Below are positions 8,821 through 16,812 of a stretch of 51,661 bases of DNA, one piece after another. The stretch's first letter is position 1; each line of letters opens with the position of its first letter. The notes under the pieces were generated by a model. The model had not been told where the DNA came from. It made no database searches and saw only the letters and a program-made list of their open reading frames with translations. The position numbers and the translations under genes were made by a program. The stretch comes from an uncultured Bacteroidales bacterium (GTDB lineage: Bacteria; Bacteroidota; Bacteroidia; Bacteroidales; P3), in the NCBI GenBank assembly GCA_905233475.1, contig CAJOEN010000010.1, forward strand, positions 1 through 51,661, in the 5' to 3' direction.

Positions 8821-8828
8821 CAAAAATA
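8821..8828 (-). promoter_or_regulatory. Putative -7 box of the HTH gene
   Basis: Minus-strand TATTTTTG fits TAnnTTTG. Transcription would begin about 9 nt before the ATG at 8805. No convincing -33 box is seen. Confidence 0.4.
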
Positions 8829-9008
8829 AAAATAGCGTGGCATCCATTACTTGCCTGACTCCCGGGTTTCCACGCCCATCTATCTAACAAGTTATTCCAC
8901 ACCGCATCAAATACGGCATTCGATAACTAACCTTGATAAATTGTTCTCAAATAAAGAGGACGTTGTGGAAAAAGGGGGGCAAGGGTAGCTTCAAACGCTA
9001 ACTAATTT

Positions 9009-9137
9009 ATTTATCTGTTACTCTTTTAGTGTTTGATGGTTTGTTTATATTCTTTCATTTATCCGTTACTCTTTTAGTGTTTGATGATTTATTTATGTTC
9101 TTTCATTTATCTGTTACTCTTTTAGTGTTTGAGGTTT
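9009..9137. repeat. 48-bp tandem direct repeat, about 2.7 copies
   Basis: Units start at 9009, 9057 and 9105, exactly 48 bp apart; the third is cut short near 9137. The most conserved part contains GTTACTCTTTTAGTGTTTGA. Because 48 is a multiple of three, an open frame spans it, but the translation is low-complexity and I do not regard it as a gene. The array lies 204 bp upstream of the HTH gene start. It could be a set of operator or iteron-like sites, or a simple slippage product. The rest of 8829-9386 holds no gene. Confidence 0.8.
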
Positions 9138-9226
9138 ATTATCGTATGTTTTGTACTGCAAAATTACGAAAAATTTTTGATATGGCTATCTCCCTTGCCG
9201 GCCATAGTTTAAAATTTTAACAAAAA

Positions 9227-9261
9227 ACCTATCTGATTCATTCACCAAAAATCAGATAGGT
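9227..9261. repeat. Perfect 12-bp inverted repeat
   Basis: ACCTATCTGATT (9227-9238) pairs exactly with AATCAGATAGGT (9250-9261) around an 11-nt loop. No U-run follows on the plus strand. A palindromic TTAAAATTTTAA lies just before it. Candidates are an operator, a transcript-end hairpin or a mobile-element end. Confidence 0.6.
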
Positions 9262-9386
9262 GAAACGATAAAAAACATCCCACCTATCCTATTAAAATTT
9301 TTACAAAGATTTCTTCCTTTACAGACTTCCCTATCTTGCTTTTGTGGTTCAAAAAAACAGCTGGAATTTCTTGAAAATCCGTGTTG

Positions 9387-9515
9387 TGGATTTGCCGTTT
9401 TTTGATGGTGTAAAGTTACAACCTTTATATGGTTCGCGCCATGCCCCATGCAGGCATGACGCCCATATAGGGCGTGGCTTCCCTGTGTCGGGATACTATA
9501 TCCGAAAAAGTAAAA
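9387..9515 (-). pseudogene. Decayed duplicate of the HTH gene 3' end and its downstream region
   Basis: This stretch aligns without large gaps to 8505-8632, which covers the last codons of the HTH gene and the promoter beyond it. Shared landmarks, in the same order, include TGGA(C/T)TTG, a (C/T)AAA-TTTACAAC-like box, GCCCATAT-GGGCG and CGAAAAAGT. I judge about two thirds of positions identical by eye. The coding frame is lost (no HTH stop in place, box altered). It shows that the HTH locus was duplicated and that this copy has decayed. Confidence 0.6.
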
Positions 9516-9603
9516 TTCTACGGAAAGGACTTTTTACTTCGGCCTTTAACGGATATTACATTCCGCTAAACTTCCTTTCAACACCTTGGGATTCTGATTC
9601 TTT

Positions 9604-9635
9604 TTTGCATATCTCCGTTTTTTTTCGTACTTTTG
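9604..9635 (+). promoter_or_regulatory. Promoter of Rpn copy 2
   Basis: TTTG (9604-9607), 20 nt, then TACTTTTG (9628-9635) is a full match to the Bacteroidetes TTTG-N20-TAnnTTTG promoter. It lies 15 bp before the ATG at 9651. The surrounding ~90 bp is related to the region before Rpn copy 1. Confidence 0.65.
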
Positions 9636-9650
9636 CAAAAAAATCAAGCT

Positions 9651-10473
9651 ATGGAACGACAACGTTACATCAGTCCTTACACGGATTTCGGCTTCAAGTA
9701 CATCTTTGGCAGCGAGCTGAACAAAGAGTATCTTATCTCGTTCCTCAACGCCCTTTTCAAAGGCCGACACAACATAAAGGACATTACTTACTGCAATCTT
9801 TGATGTTTACTGCGTTACCGACACCGGCGAGCATATAATTGTGGAGATGCAGAACGTTGATCAAGACTACTTTATCGACCGCATGGTTTATTATTCCACT
9901 TTCCCCATACGCGAGCAGGCCAAGCGCGGGAACTGGGATTTCAAGCTGAACCACATTTACACCATAGGCATACTCAACTTTGATTACTACAAAAACAGCG
10001 ACGAGCCTCACCACGAAGCCAAGCTGATAGACACTGCAACCTACGAGATTTTTTACGAACGCCTGACTTATATTACAATTGAACTTCCCAAATTCAACAA
10101 GACTGAGGACGAGCTTGTTACGCTATACGACAAACGGCTGTTTGTGTTGCGCAACATGTCCAAGCTGATGAGCAAGCCTGCGGCCTTGCAGGAAAATGTT
10201 TTCGTCTCTCTCTTCCGTCATGCTGAGATAGACAGGATGAAACCCAACATGCGTATGCAGTACGAGAAAGCCCTTTTCGACCTCAACGACATTAACAACA
10301 GTAATATAAAGTGTTTCCGCGAGGGCAAAGAAGAAGGCTTGAAACATGGCTTGGCCGAAGGCGAAAAAAACAAGGCTTTGGAAATTGCCCGCAATCTAAA
10401 AGCCTCAGGTGTAGCTACTGAAATAATAATGCAAAGTACTGGCCTCTCCGCCGAAAATATTGAAAATCTGTAA
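9651..10473 (+). pseudogene. Rpn-family nuclease/transposase with internal deletion and frameshift
   Basis: The N-terminus (MERQRYISPYTDFGFKYIFG) reads from ATG 9651 to TGA 9801-9803 (50 aa). The continuation FDVYC...EHIIVEMQN starts in another frame at about 9799 and runs to 10473. Against copy 1, roughly 14 codons between CNL and FDVYC are missing, so a deletion not divisible by three both removed part of the nuclease core and shifted the frame. The rest is well kept, down to the tail GLSAENIENL. The longest remaining ORF starts at GTG 9841 (210 aa) and lacks the N-terminus and the catalytic Asp, which lies in FDVYC upstream of it. Its promoter is still perfect, which suggests recent damage. 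Confidence 0.82.
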
Positions 10474-10658
10474 AATATCCTCCCATCGTTGCAGATTTGC
10501 ATTTACGAAACAAAAGCGACAAAAAATGTTACAGTTTTATTTGTTCATATAGTTGCTCAAGTGGTTTCAGGTGGGGTTCTCTCCAATCTTCAACAAGCAG
10601 TTCTGCCTCTGCAACTTTTATTCGTCCGTTTTTTTTACAATAAGGGGGCTTCTATAAA

Positions 10659-10762
10659 TTGCCTCGGAGAGGCAAACTCTCAATAACCTCACATGCTAAT
10701 GTGAGGTATATCAGGCAAATAAAGAACAGGCGTGTCGAACGGAGAATAATAACGCTCTCAAA
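10659..10762 (-). repeat. Hairpin repeat, copy 1
   Basis: Read on the minus strand: a GTTTGAGAGCGTT block (plus 10736-10762), hairpin ACCTCACAT/ATGTGAGGT (10686-10707, 4-nt loop), linker GTTATTGAGA, and hairpin TTGCCTC/GAGGCAA (10659-10675, 3-nt loop) followed by AATTTA. The copy at 29,795-29,931 has the same linker and same two-hairpin layout with different stem bases. The remainder of the gene-free stretch 10,474-11,019 shows only AT-rich DNA and the nadC promoter. Confidence 0.6.
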
Positions 10763-10917
10763 CGAATAAATAGAAGTCCCCATAATTATAAATGCATTCT
10801 CAATTTTATCTCTCGAATATTTCATAATCTTTAATTATCCTTTGTTTTGCATTACAAAGACACTTTTTTTGAGATTTCAAAAACGACAGTAATTCAATCA
10901 ACAAAATTCATCAATCG

Positions 10918-10948
10918 TTGTTTTTGTCATATTTTTTGCGTAAATTTG
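10918..10948 (+). promoter_or_regulatory. Promoter of the nadC gene cluster
   Basis: TTG (10918-10920), 20 nt, TAAATTTG (10941-10948). The predicted start near 10955 gives a leader of about 65 nt to nadC. It probably drives much of the plus-strand run that follows. Confidence 0.55.
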
Positions 10949-11019
10949 CAGTTTGCTTTTTTTGCGAAGAAAAGGCGTGTAAATTATTGCTTTTTGACAA
11001 AGATTAAATTGGTAAATAT

Positions 11020-11859
11020 ATGAAAAACAGTGATATGGATTCCGTAATTCTATCGGCTTTGCGCGAAGACATAGGCGACGGCGACCACAGCACATTGGCC
11101 TGCATTTCGCCCGACAACACGGGCAAAGCACGTATGATAGCCAAAGCCGACGGCATTATTTGCGGCATTCCGGTGGGAAAACGTGTGTTCGAGCTTGTAA
11201 ATCCGCAACTCAAAGTTACCACTTTCAAAACCGACGGCGAGGCCGTTGCCAAAGGCGACCTTATCCTAACCGTGGAAGGCTCGTCGGCATCTATACTCAC
11301 CGCCGAACGCACAGCGCTCAACTTTATGCAGCGCATGAGCGGCATTGCCACACAGACTCACGCCATGACCGACATGCTCAAGGGCATGCACACCAAGCTT
11401 CTCGACACCCGCAAAACCACTCCCAACCTGCGTGTTTTCGAGAAATATGCCGTGAAAACCGGCGGCGGCGAAAACCACCGTTTCGGTCTGTACGACATGA
11501 TAATGTTGAAAGACAACCATATAGACTTTGCCGGAGGCATAGAAAACGCCATTGCCAAAACCAACGACTACCTCAAGGCCAAAGGCAAGAACCTGAAAAT
11601 TGAGATAGAAGTACGTAGCCTCGACGAGCTACGGCGTGTGATGGCTGTGGGGAACGTGCACCGCATTATGCTCGATAATTTCACTCCCGAACTCCTAAAA
11701 GAGGCCGTGGCTATCATAGGTGGACGCTACGAAACGGAGGCTTCGGGCGGTATCACTGCCGAAACGCTGCTGCAGTACGCCGAAAGCGGAGTGGACTATA
11801 TTTCGGTGGGTGCACTCACTCATCACATCAAAAGTATGGACATCAGTCTGATAGTGTAA
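11020..11859 (+). CDS. nadC: Nicotinate-nucleotide pyrophosphorylase (carboxylating)
   Basis: NadC converts quinolinate and PRPP to nicotinate mononucleotide, CO2 and PPi in de novo NAD synthesis in the cytoplasm. The 279-aa length is standard. Family motifs are clear: EDIGDGDHST near the N-terminus, RTALNFMQRMSGIAT (about residues 96-110), LLDTRKTTPNLR with substrate-binding Arg/Lys (about 127-138), KTGGGENHRFGLYDMIMLKDNHI (split here by position, about 145-168), EIEVRSLDEL, IMLDNF and ASGGI near the C-terminus. ATG 11020 is preferred; an in-frame ATG at 11035 is possible. No nadA or nadB is present in the window. It is followed after 20 bp by yihY. Confidence 0.96.
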   Translation: MKNSDMDSVILSALREDIGDGDHSTLACISPDNTGKARMIAKADGIICGIPVGKRVFELVNPQLKVTTFKTDGEAVAKGDLILTVEGSSASILTAERTALNFMQRMSGIATQTHAMTDMLKGMHTKLLDTRKTTPNLRVFEKYAVKTGGGENHRFGLYDMIMLKDNHIDFAGGIENAIAKTNDYLKAKGKNLKIEIEVRSLDELRRVMAVGNVHRIMLDNFTPELLKEAVAIIGGRYETEASGGITAETLLQYAESGVDYISVGALTHHIKSMDISLIV

Positions 11860-11879
11860 AACACAATCCCCTATTAAGT

Positions 11880-12878
11880 ATGAAAAAGAAGTTCGAAAGG
11901 ATAAAAGAATATTTTATTGATTTGCCGCGCAAAATGCTGTTCAAGCGTCCGGTGCGCAAATTCCTGCACCTGATACGCAATATAACTTTGCCGGGATTTC
12001 AAGGTGTACCCATTTTCGACGTTCTCGAGTTTTTTATCCGCAACCTGCTCAAGGAATCCATAGCCAACCGCGCCAAAGCCATGGCCTTTTCGTTCTTTTT
12101 AGCACTTTTCCCGCTACTGCTCTTCCTTTTTTCGCTACTGCCCTATTTCCCAATCGAAGGAATACAGCACGAACTGTACTTTACTTTGCACGATATGCTA
12201 CCCAGCAATATCTACGACAAAGTGGTTGCCACAATGGACGAGATACTTACCCACAAACATACGGTGCTACTTTCGGTGGGTTTTTTTGGTACCCTTGTGG
12301 TAACGGTAAACGGTATGGACTCCATAATGCAGGCCTTCAACCAGTCGCTACACATCATAGAAACCCGTAGATTTCTGAAACGCAAACTGTTGTGCCTATA
12401 CCTCGTATTTCTACTTTTCCTGCTTGTAGCCGTAGTACTTTCCATAATGATGGGGTACAAACACCTGATGTTCTATCTGCTTTCGCAACACATTCTTTCC
12501 AAAAACTTCCTGTTCTACGTTATGAATATCGGACGATGGATTCTTATGATTATCATAGCTTTATTTGTAATTTCGTCCATATACTATGTGGCACCCGTAA
12601 AAAAACAGCGGCTCAACTTCTTTTCGGCAGGAGCCACCCTATCCACAGTACTTTTCTTTCTTGTAACCAGCGGTTTCCGACTGTACATCGAAAATTTCTC
12701 GAAATACAACGCCCTTTACGGCTCCATAGGTACACTGATAATAATAATGCTGTGGATTCAGCTTAGTTGCATGATTCTACTAATTGGGTACGAACTGAAT
12801 ATCAGCATTGTAAGTACTAAAAACAAAAATAACCCGTTTATACACGGAAAAATAGTTTCCGACAAAAACAACAACTGA
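11880..12878 (+). CDS. YihY/BrkB-family inner-membrane protein
   Basis: The 332-aa protein has about six membrane helices between residues 60 and 310 and the family's hallmark early stretch IANRAKAMAFSFFLALFPLLLF, followed by the loop with GTLVVTVNGMDSIMQAFN and the late LYGSIGTLIIIMLWIQLSCMILLIGYELN (read in two parts). The old name 'ribonuclease BN' is a misannotation; the true function is unsettled. It lies 20 bp after nadC and 1 bp before the thioesterase, so the three are likely co-transcribed. Confidence 0.9.
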   Translation: MKKKFERIKEYFIDLPRKMLFKRPVRKFLHLIRNITLPGFQGVPIFDVLEFFIRNLLKESIANRAKAMAFSFFLALFPLLLFLFSLLPYFPIEGIQHELYFTLHDMLPSNIYDKVVATMDEILTHKHTVLLSVGFFGTLVVTVNGMDSIMQAFNQSLHIIETRRFLKRKLLCLYLVFLLFLLVAVVLSIMMGYKHLMFYLLSQHILSKNFLFYVMNIGRWILMIIIALFVISSIYYVAPVKKQRLNFFSAGATLSTVLFFLVTSGFRLYIENFSKYNALYGSIGTLIIIMLWIQLSCMILLIGYELNISIVSTKNKNNPFIHGKIVSDKNNN

Positions 12879-12879
12879 A

Positions 12880-13269
12880 ATGGAAATAAACATACCTCAA
12901 GGCATTGAAAACGAACTAACTAAAACCGTGTCCGAAAGCGAGTCGGCCTCGAACTGCGGCTCGGGACTGCTACCGGTTTTTGCCACGCCGGCACTTGTGG
13001 CCTTTATGGAACAAACTGCACACGCAAGCATTGGCCAAGTTCTGCCCGAAGGATTAACCACCGTAGGTGCCGAAATCAATGTCAGGCACCTGAAAGCCAC
13101 TCCATTGGGGATGCAGGTGCGATGCCACTCCAAACTTGTGGAATCCGATGGACGGCGCCTTGTCTTCCAAATAGAGGCTTTCGACGAGGTGGCCAAGATA
13201 GGAGATGCCGTACACATCAGATACATCGTTGATTCCAAACGTTTTATGGATAAGTTATCACAGAAATAA
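12880..13269 (+). CDS. Hotdog-fold thioesterase, FlK-like
   Basis: The 129-aa protein fits a single hotdog domain. LLPVFATPALVAFMEQTAH resembles the substrate-pocket helix of fluoroacetyl-CoA thioesterase relatives, and TTVGAEINVRHLKATPLGMQ is the following strand pair. The expected reaction is hydrolysis of a small acyl-CoA; the natural substrate is unknown. ATG 12880 lies directly after the yihY stop (TGA 12876-12878), consistent with coupled translation. Confidence 0.85.
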   Translation: MEINIPQGIENELTKTVSESESASNCGSGLLPVFATPALVAFMEQTAHASIGQVLPEGLTTVGAEINVRHLKATPLGMQVRCHSKLVESDGRRLVFQIEAFDEVAKIGDAVHIRYIVDSKRFMDKLSQK

Positions 13270-13295
13270 AGAACTACCGAAAAAACTATAAAGCA

Positions 13296-14516
13296 ATGAT
13301 AATCATCAAAGAAGGCAACAAAACGGTGGAGAACAAAAGTTCTGCCGCAAAATTCAAAATGATAGCCAAGACCATGTTTGGCTTGGAGGAAGTGCTTGCT
13401 GCCGAGCTGAAAGAGCTTGGTGCCGAGGACATCACACCCGTAACGCGTGCCGTAACGTTCACAGGCACAATGGAAACCCTGTACAAGGCCAACTACTGCT
13501 GCCGCACGGCTTTGGCGATACTTAAACCTTTTGCGGAATTTGAGGCCAACAACGAGCAGGAGCTCTACGACAACGTTTACAAAATACAGTGGGAGAAGAT
13601 TCTCGACGTGGACTGCACCTTTTTCATCGAATCGGCGGCCAACAGCAAGATTTTTACCAACTCGTACTACGCCGCACTAAAGACCAAGGACGCCATTGTG
13701 GACCGTTTCCGCTCCATGTTCGGCAAGCGTCCCTCGGTGGACACCGAAAATCCTACGTACAAGTTCAACATACACATATTCAACAATAAAGTAACCTTGC
13801 TGATGAACAGCTCCGGCGAGTCGCTGCACAAACGCGGCTACCGTCAGGCGGTGGGCATAGCCCCCATCAACGAGGTGCTTGCCGCAGGAATGATACAGCT
13901 CAGCGGCTGGAAAGCCGACACTCACTTCTTCGACCCCATGTGCGGCTCGGGCACCATACTCATCGAAGCAGCCATGTACGCCAACAATATACCGGCGCAA
14001 TATTACCGCAACAGTTTCGGATTTATGCGGTGGAAGGAGTTCAGCCGCCCCGACTGGCGACGTGTCAAGGAACAGGCCGACCGTCAGATTCGCGAGTTCG
14101 ATTACGACATCTGGGGCTCAGACATTGATATGCGGGTGCTCGAACAAGCCGAAACCAACCTCAAGTTTGCCAAGCTACACCACGATGTAATGCTTTATTG
14201 CCAATCGATTGAATTTCAAGAACCTCCCGAAGGACCTTGCATGATTATAACCAATCCGCCTTACGGCGAGCGTATTGCTGTGGACGACCTAAACAGAATG
14301 TACAGCATGATAGGCAACACTTTCAAAAACCTTTACGGCGACGACAAAACGGCTTGGCTCATCACCTCCGATTTCGAAGCCATGAAAAACATCGGCCTGC
14401 GTCCCTCGCGAAAAATACACCTCTTCAACGGTCCGCTGGAATGCCGTTTCCTGAAATTCGACCTGTACAGCGGTTCGAAAAAGGACAAGTTCAAACAAAA
14501 TGACGATAATCAATAA
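13296..14516 (+). CDS. THUMP-domain class I RNA methyltransferase, RlmL-N-like
   Basis: The 406-aa protein has a ferredoxin-like/THUMP N-terminal part (about residues 20-160, opening MIAKTMFGLEEVLAAELKEL) and a Rossmann methyltransferase part. SAM-binding FDPMCGSGTILIEAA holds Asp at residue 213, and the guanine-N2 catalytic motif NPPYGER starts at residue 320. This combination is that of enzymes making m2G in 23S rRNA (RlmL N-half) or tRNA. A start at ATG 13359 (MIAKTMFGLEE) would also fit homologues. It follows the thioesterase by 26 bp. Confidence 0.92.
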   Translation: MIIIKEGNKTVENKSSAAKFKMIAKTMFGLEEVLAAELKELGAEDITPVTRAVTFTGTMETLYKANYCCRTALAILKPFAEFEANNEQELYDNVYKIQWEKILDVDCTFFIESAANSKIFTNSYYAALKTKDAIVDRFRSMFGKRPSVDTENPTYKFNIHIFNNKVTLLMNSSGESLHKRGYRQAVGIAPINEVLAAGMIQLSGWKADTHFFDPMCGSGTILIEAAMYANNIPAQYYRNSFGFMRWKEFSRPDWRRVKEQADRQIREFDYDIWGSDIDMRVLEQAETNLKFAKLHHDVMLYCQSIEFQEPPEGPCMIITNPPYGERIAVDDLNRMYSMIGNTFKNLYGDDKTAWLITSDFEAMKNIGLRPSRKIHLFNGPLECRFLKFDLYSGSKKDKFKQNDDNQ

Positions 14517-14564
14517 TCTAAACCATAATACATCGACCATCAAAACACTCATGCCATAAAGATT

Positions 14565-16799
14565 ATGAAAAAACATCTTTTGCTTGCATTGGCACTGACT
14601 GTATTGCACGGCCTTTCTGCACAGATAGGGCACGGCGGCAGTCCCTACGCTTTTGGCAACTCCCTTATTACAACCAACGAGATTGTCATGCCATACGTGG
14701 ACGTGGAGAAGTATCTACTTGAGGATGAGCAAAATGTAGGCACAAAAAAGCCTTTCCGTTTCGGAGCCGAGATAGACACCTCCATAACGCTACACAATGC
14801 AGGGACATGGCAGGAACTCCCCAATGGCGACCGTGTGTGGCAACTACGGATAAGCTGCCGTGAAGCAAAAACGATGAACTTCATCTTCGACCGTTTTTTC
14901 ATTCCTCAGGGTGGCAGAATGTTTATCTACACTCCTGATAGAAAATATGTTACAGGGGCTTTTACCGAACAGAACAACAATCCGGAACACGTGTTCTCCA
15001 CATCGCTCTATCCGGGCAGTTCTGTAATAATGGAGTACTACGAACCTGTTAGCGTGAAAGATATGGGCGAAATATCGATAGCCACAGTAGTGCACGGCTA
15101 CCGCGACATATTTTTCAAGACCGACAAAGGCAACTACGGCACCTCGGGCTCATGCAACATAAACATCAACTGCACCGAAGGCCGCGACTGGCAGATGGAG
15201 AAACGCGGAGTGGCATTGATACTGCGCGGCGGTAGCGCACACTGCACCGGAGCTTTGATAAACAACACCTCCAACGACGGCACCCCATATTTACTCACAG
15301 CCAACCACTGTGTGAACGGCCACAACCCTTCCACTTTTGTGTTTGTTTTCAAGCACGAGGCCGAATCCTGCAACGGCACTACGGGTCCAACCATATATTC
15401 CATTAACTACTCCTCGCTTATAGCCAAGGGTTCCAACTCCGATTTCGCACTATTGCGGCTAAGCGACACTGTACCACGCTCATACGAGCCTTTGTACCTC
15501 GGCTGGTCTCGCACCTCAACCGCCCCCACCGCCATGACCTGCATACATCACCCCAACGGCGATCTGAAAAAAATATCCCTTGCCGGTGCTGGCAGGAGTT
15601 CATCGTATCTGGACAATACCGACGATGGCACACACTGGCGCGTGTCGCGATGGCTACAAGGTACTACCGAGAGTGGCTCGTCGGGCTCACCTCTGTTCAA
15701 CCAAAACCACCAAATAATAGGACAATTGCATGGCGGCGACGCCTCTTGCTCCGACCCACAAGGTTCAGACTACTACGGGAAATTATATTATTCGTGGAAC
15801 AACAACAATGCCGTGACCTCGTCGGCACGCCTCAGAGATTGGCTCGACCCAACAAACACGGGTGCCACCTCTTGTCCTGCTTACGACCCCTGCACTTCGT
15901 CTTTGTCGCGCGATGCGGCAATGTCTAATTCTAACATCGACACCGTATATTGCAATGTGTCGCAAACAACACCCGAGATACGCATTACCAACCGAGGCAA
16001 CGACACAATACGTTCGCTCACTATAAAATATCAATTCGATACCCTGTCGCCACAGCAGTATTCGTGGAGCGGAATACTGATTCTAAACGCATTTACCACC
16101 ATAACTCTAAATCCCATCACCTTATCATCCGGTACACACACACTTACCATTTGGTGCGAAAATCCAAACGGCACCACCGACCAAAACACCTCCAACGACA
16201 CCATTGTTTTGCCAATTTCAGTAAAAAGCGGAAAGGAGGTAAGCTACCGCATAAAACTCCCCGACCGCTATTCGAGCTTTATGGATGGAATTAGTAACAA
16301 TGTTTCGTGGGAGTTTCTCCGCGACGACAGCACGGTAATTTCGAGCCACAACGAACTACCTTCCATAGATTACAGTGAATCGTTCTGCACACAACCCGGG
16401 TGCTACACCTTGCGTGTCACACTATCGTCGTATATATCGCGTCTGCGTTCCGAAATCACCCTCGAAGGCTACGTAAACGGAGTTCTTGTGCGCTCTGTAA
16501 CGGCCGCCGAATCGCTACGTTTCTGCACCAACGAGGTAGATATTGACAATGCTTCAAAGACAAACGATTTTATGGTTTATCCAAATCCCACAAATGCCGC
16601 CGGCAGGGTGGTTGTGGAGTTTGCCGAGGCCGCAGAACGACAATATTTGATAGCGGATACCAAAGGTAAAATTTGTGCCAAAGGTAGCTTTTGCCAAGAA
16701 CGCAACGAAATTTCCATTCCATATATGTCATGCGGAATATATTTCGTTCAGGTGCTCGACGACAAAGGAATTTATGTTAAAAAATTGATAATCAACTAA
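14565..16799 (+). CDS. Secreted trypsin-like serine protease with type IX sorting domain
   Basis: The 744-aa protein has a signal peptide (ends about residue 19, LHGLSAQ), a pre-region, and a chymotrypsin-fold domain like lysyl endopeptidase. The triad is visible: His248 in LLTANHCVNG, Asp293 in NSDFALLRL, Ser373 in ESGSSGSPLF. An Ig-like region follows (about 450-560). The end carries a type A C-terminal sorting domain: VYPNPTNAAGRVVVEF, then GIYFVQVLDDKGIYVKKLIIN. It is expected to cross the outer membrane by type IX secretion and to be anchored or released. Its position between two housekeeping genes does not suggest a partner. Confidence 0.9.
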   Translation: MKKHLLLALALTVLHGLSAQIGHGGSPYAFGNSLITTNEIVMPYVDVEKYLLEDEQNVGTKKPFRFGAEIDTSITLHNAGTWQELPNGDRVWQLRISCREAKTMNFIFDRFFIPQGGRMFIYTPDRKYVTGAFTEQNNNPEHVFSTSLYPGSSVIMEYYEPVSVKDMGEISIATVVHGYRDIFFKTDKGNYGTSGSCNININCTEGRDWQMEKRGVALILRGGSAHCTGALINNTSNDGTPYLLTANHCVNGHNPSTFVFVFKHEAESCNGTTGPTIYSINYSSLIAKGSNSDFALLRLSDTVPRSYEPLYLGWSRTSTAPTAMTCIHHPNGDLKKISLAGAGRSSSYLDNTDDGTHWRVSRWLQGTTESGSSGSPLFNQNHQIIGQLHGGDASCSDPQGSDYYGKLYYSWNNNNAVTSSARLRDWLDPTNTGATSCPAYDPCTSSLSRDAAMSNSNIDTVYCNVSQTTPEIRITNRGNDTIRSLTIKYQFDTLSPQQYSWSGILILNAFTTITLNPITLSSGTHTLTIWCENPNGTTDQNTSNDTIVLPISVKSGKEVSYRIKLPDRYSSFMDGISNNVSWEFLRDDSTVISSHNELPSIDYSESFCTQPGCYTLRVTLSSYISRLRSEITLEGYVNGVLVRSVTAAESLRFCTNEVDIDNASKTNDFMVYPNPTNAAGRVVVEFAEAAERQYLIADTKGKICAKGSFCQERNEISIPYMSCGIYFVQVLDDKGIYVKKLIIN

Positions 16800-16812
16800 T
16801 AAAAACAACTGG

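Noticed and set aside
9009-9137. CRISPR array
   Set aside because: The whole 48-bp unit is repeated with no variable spacers, and no cas genes are present.
9252-9449. A 65-codon frame on the minus strand
   Set aside because: Its start lies in the decayed HTH copy; the frame differs from that of the live HTH gene and reads as chance.
10489-10686. A 65-codon frame on the plus strand
   Set aside because: It overlaps the hairpin repeat, has no ribosome-binding context and no protein-like composition.
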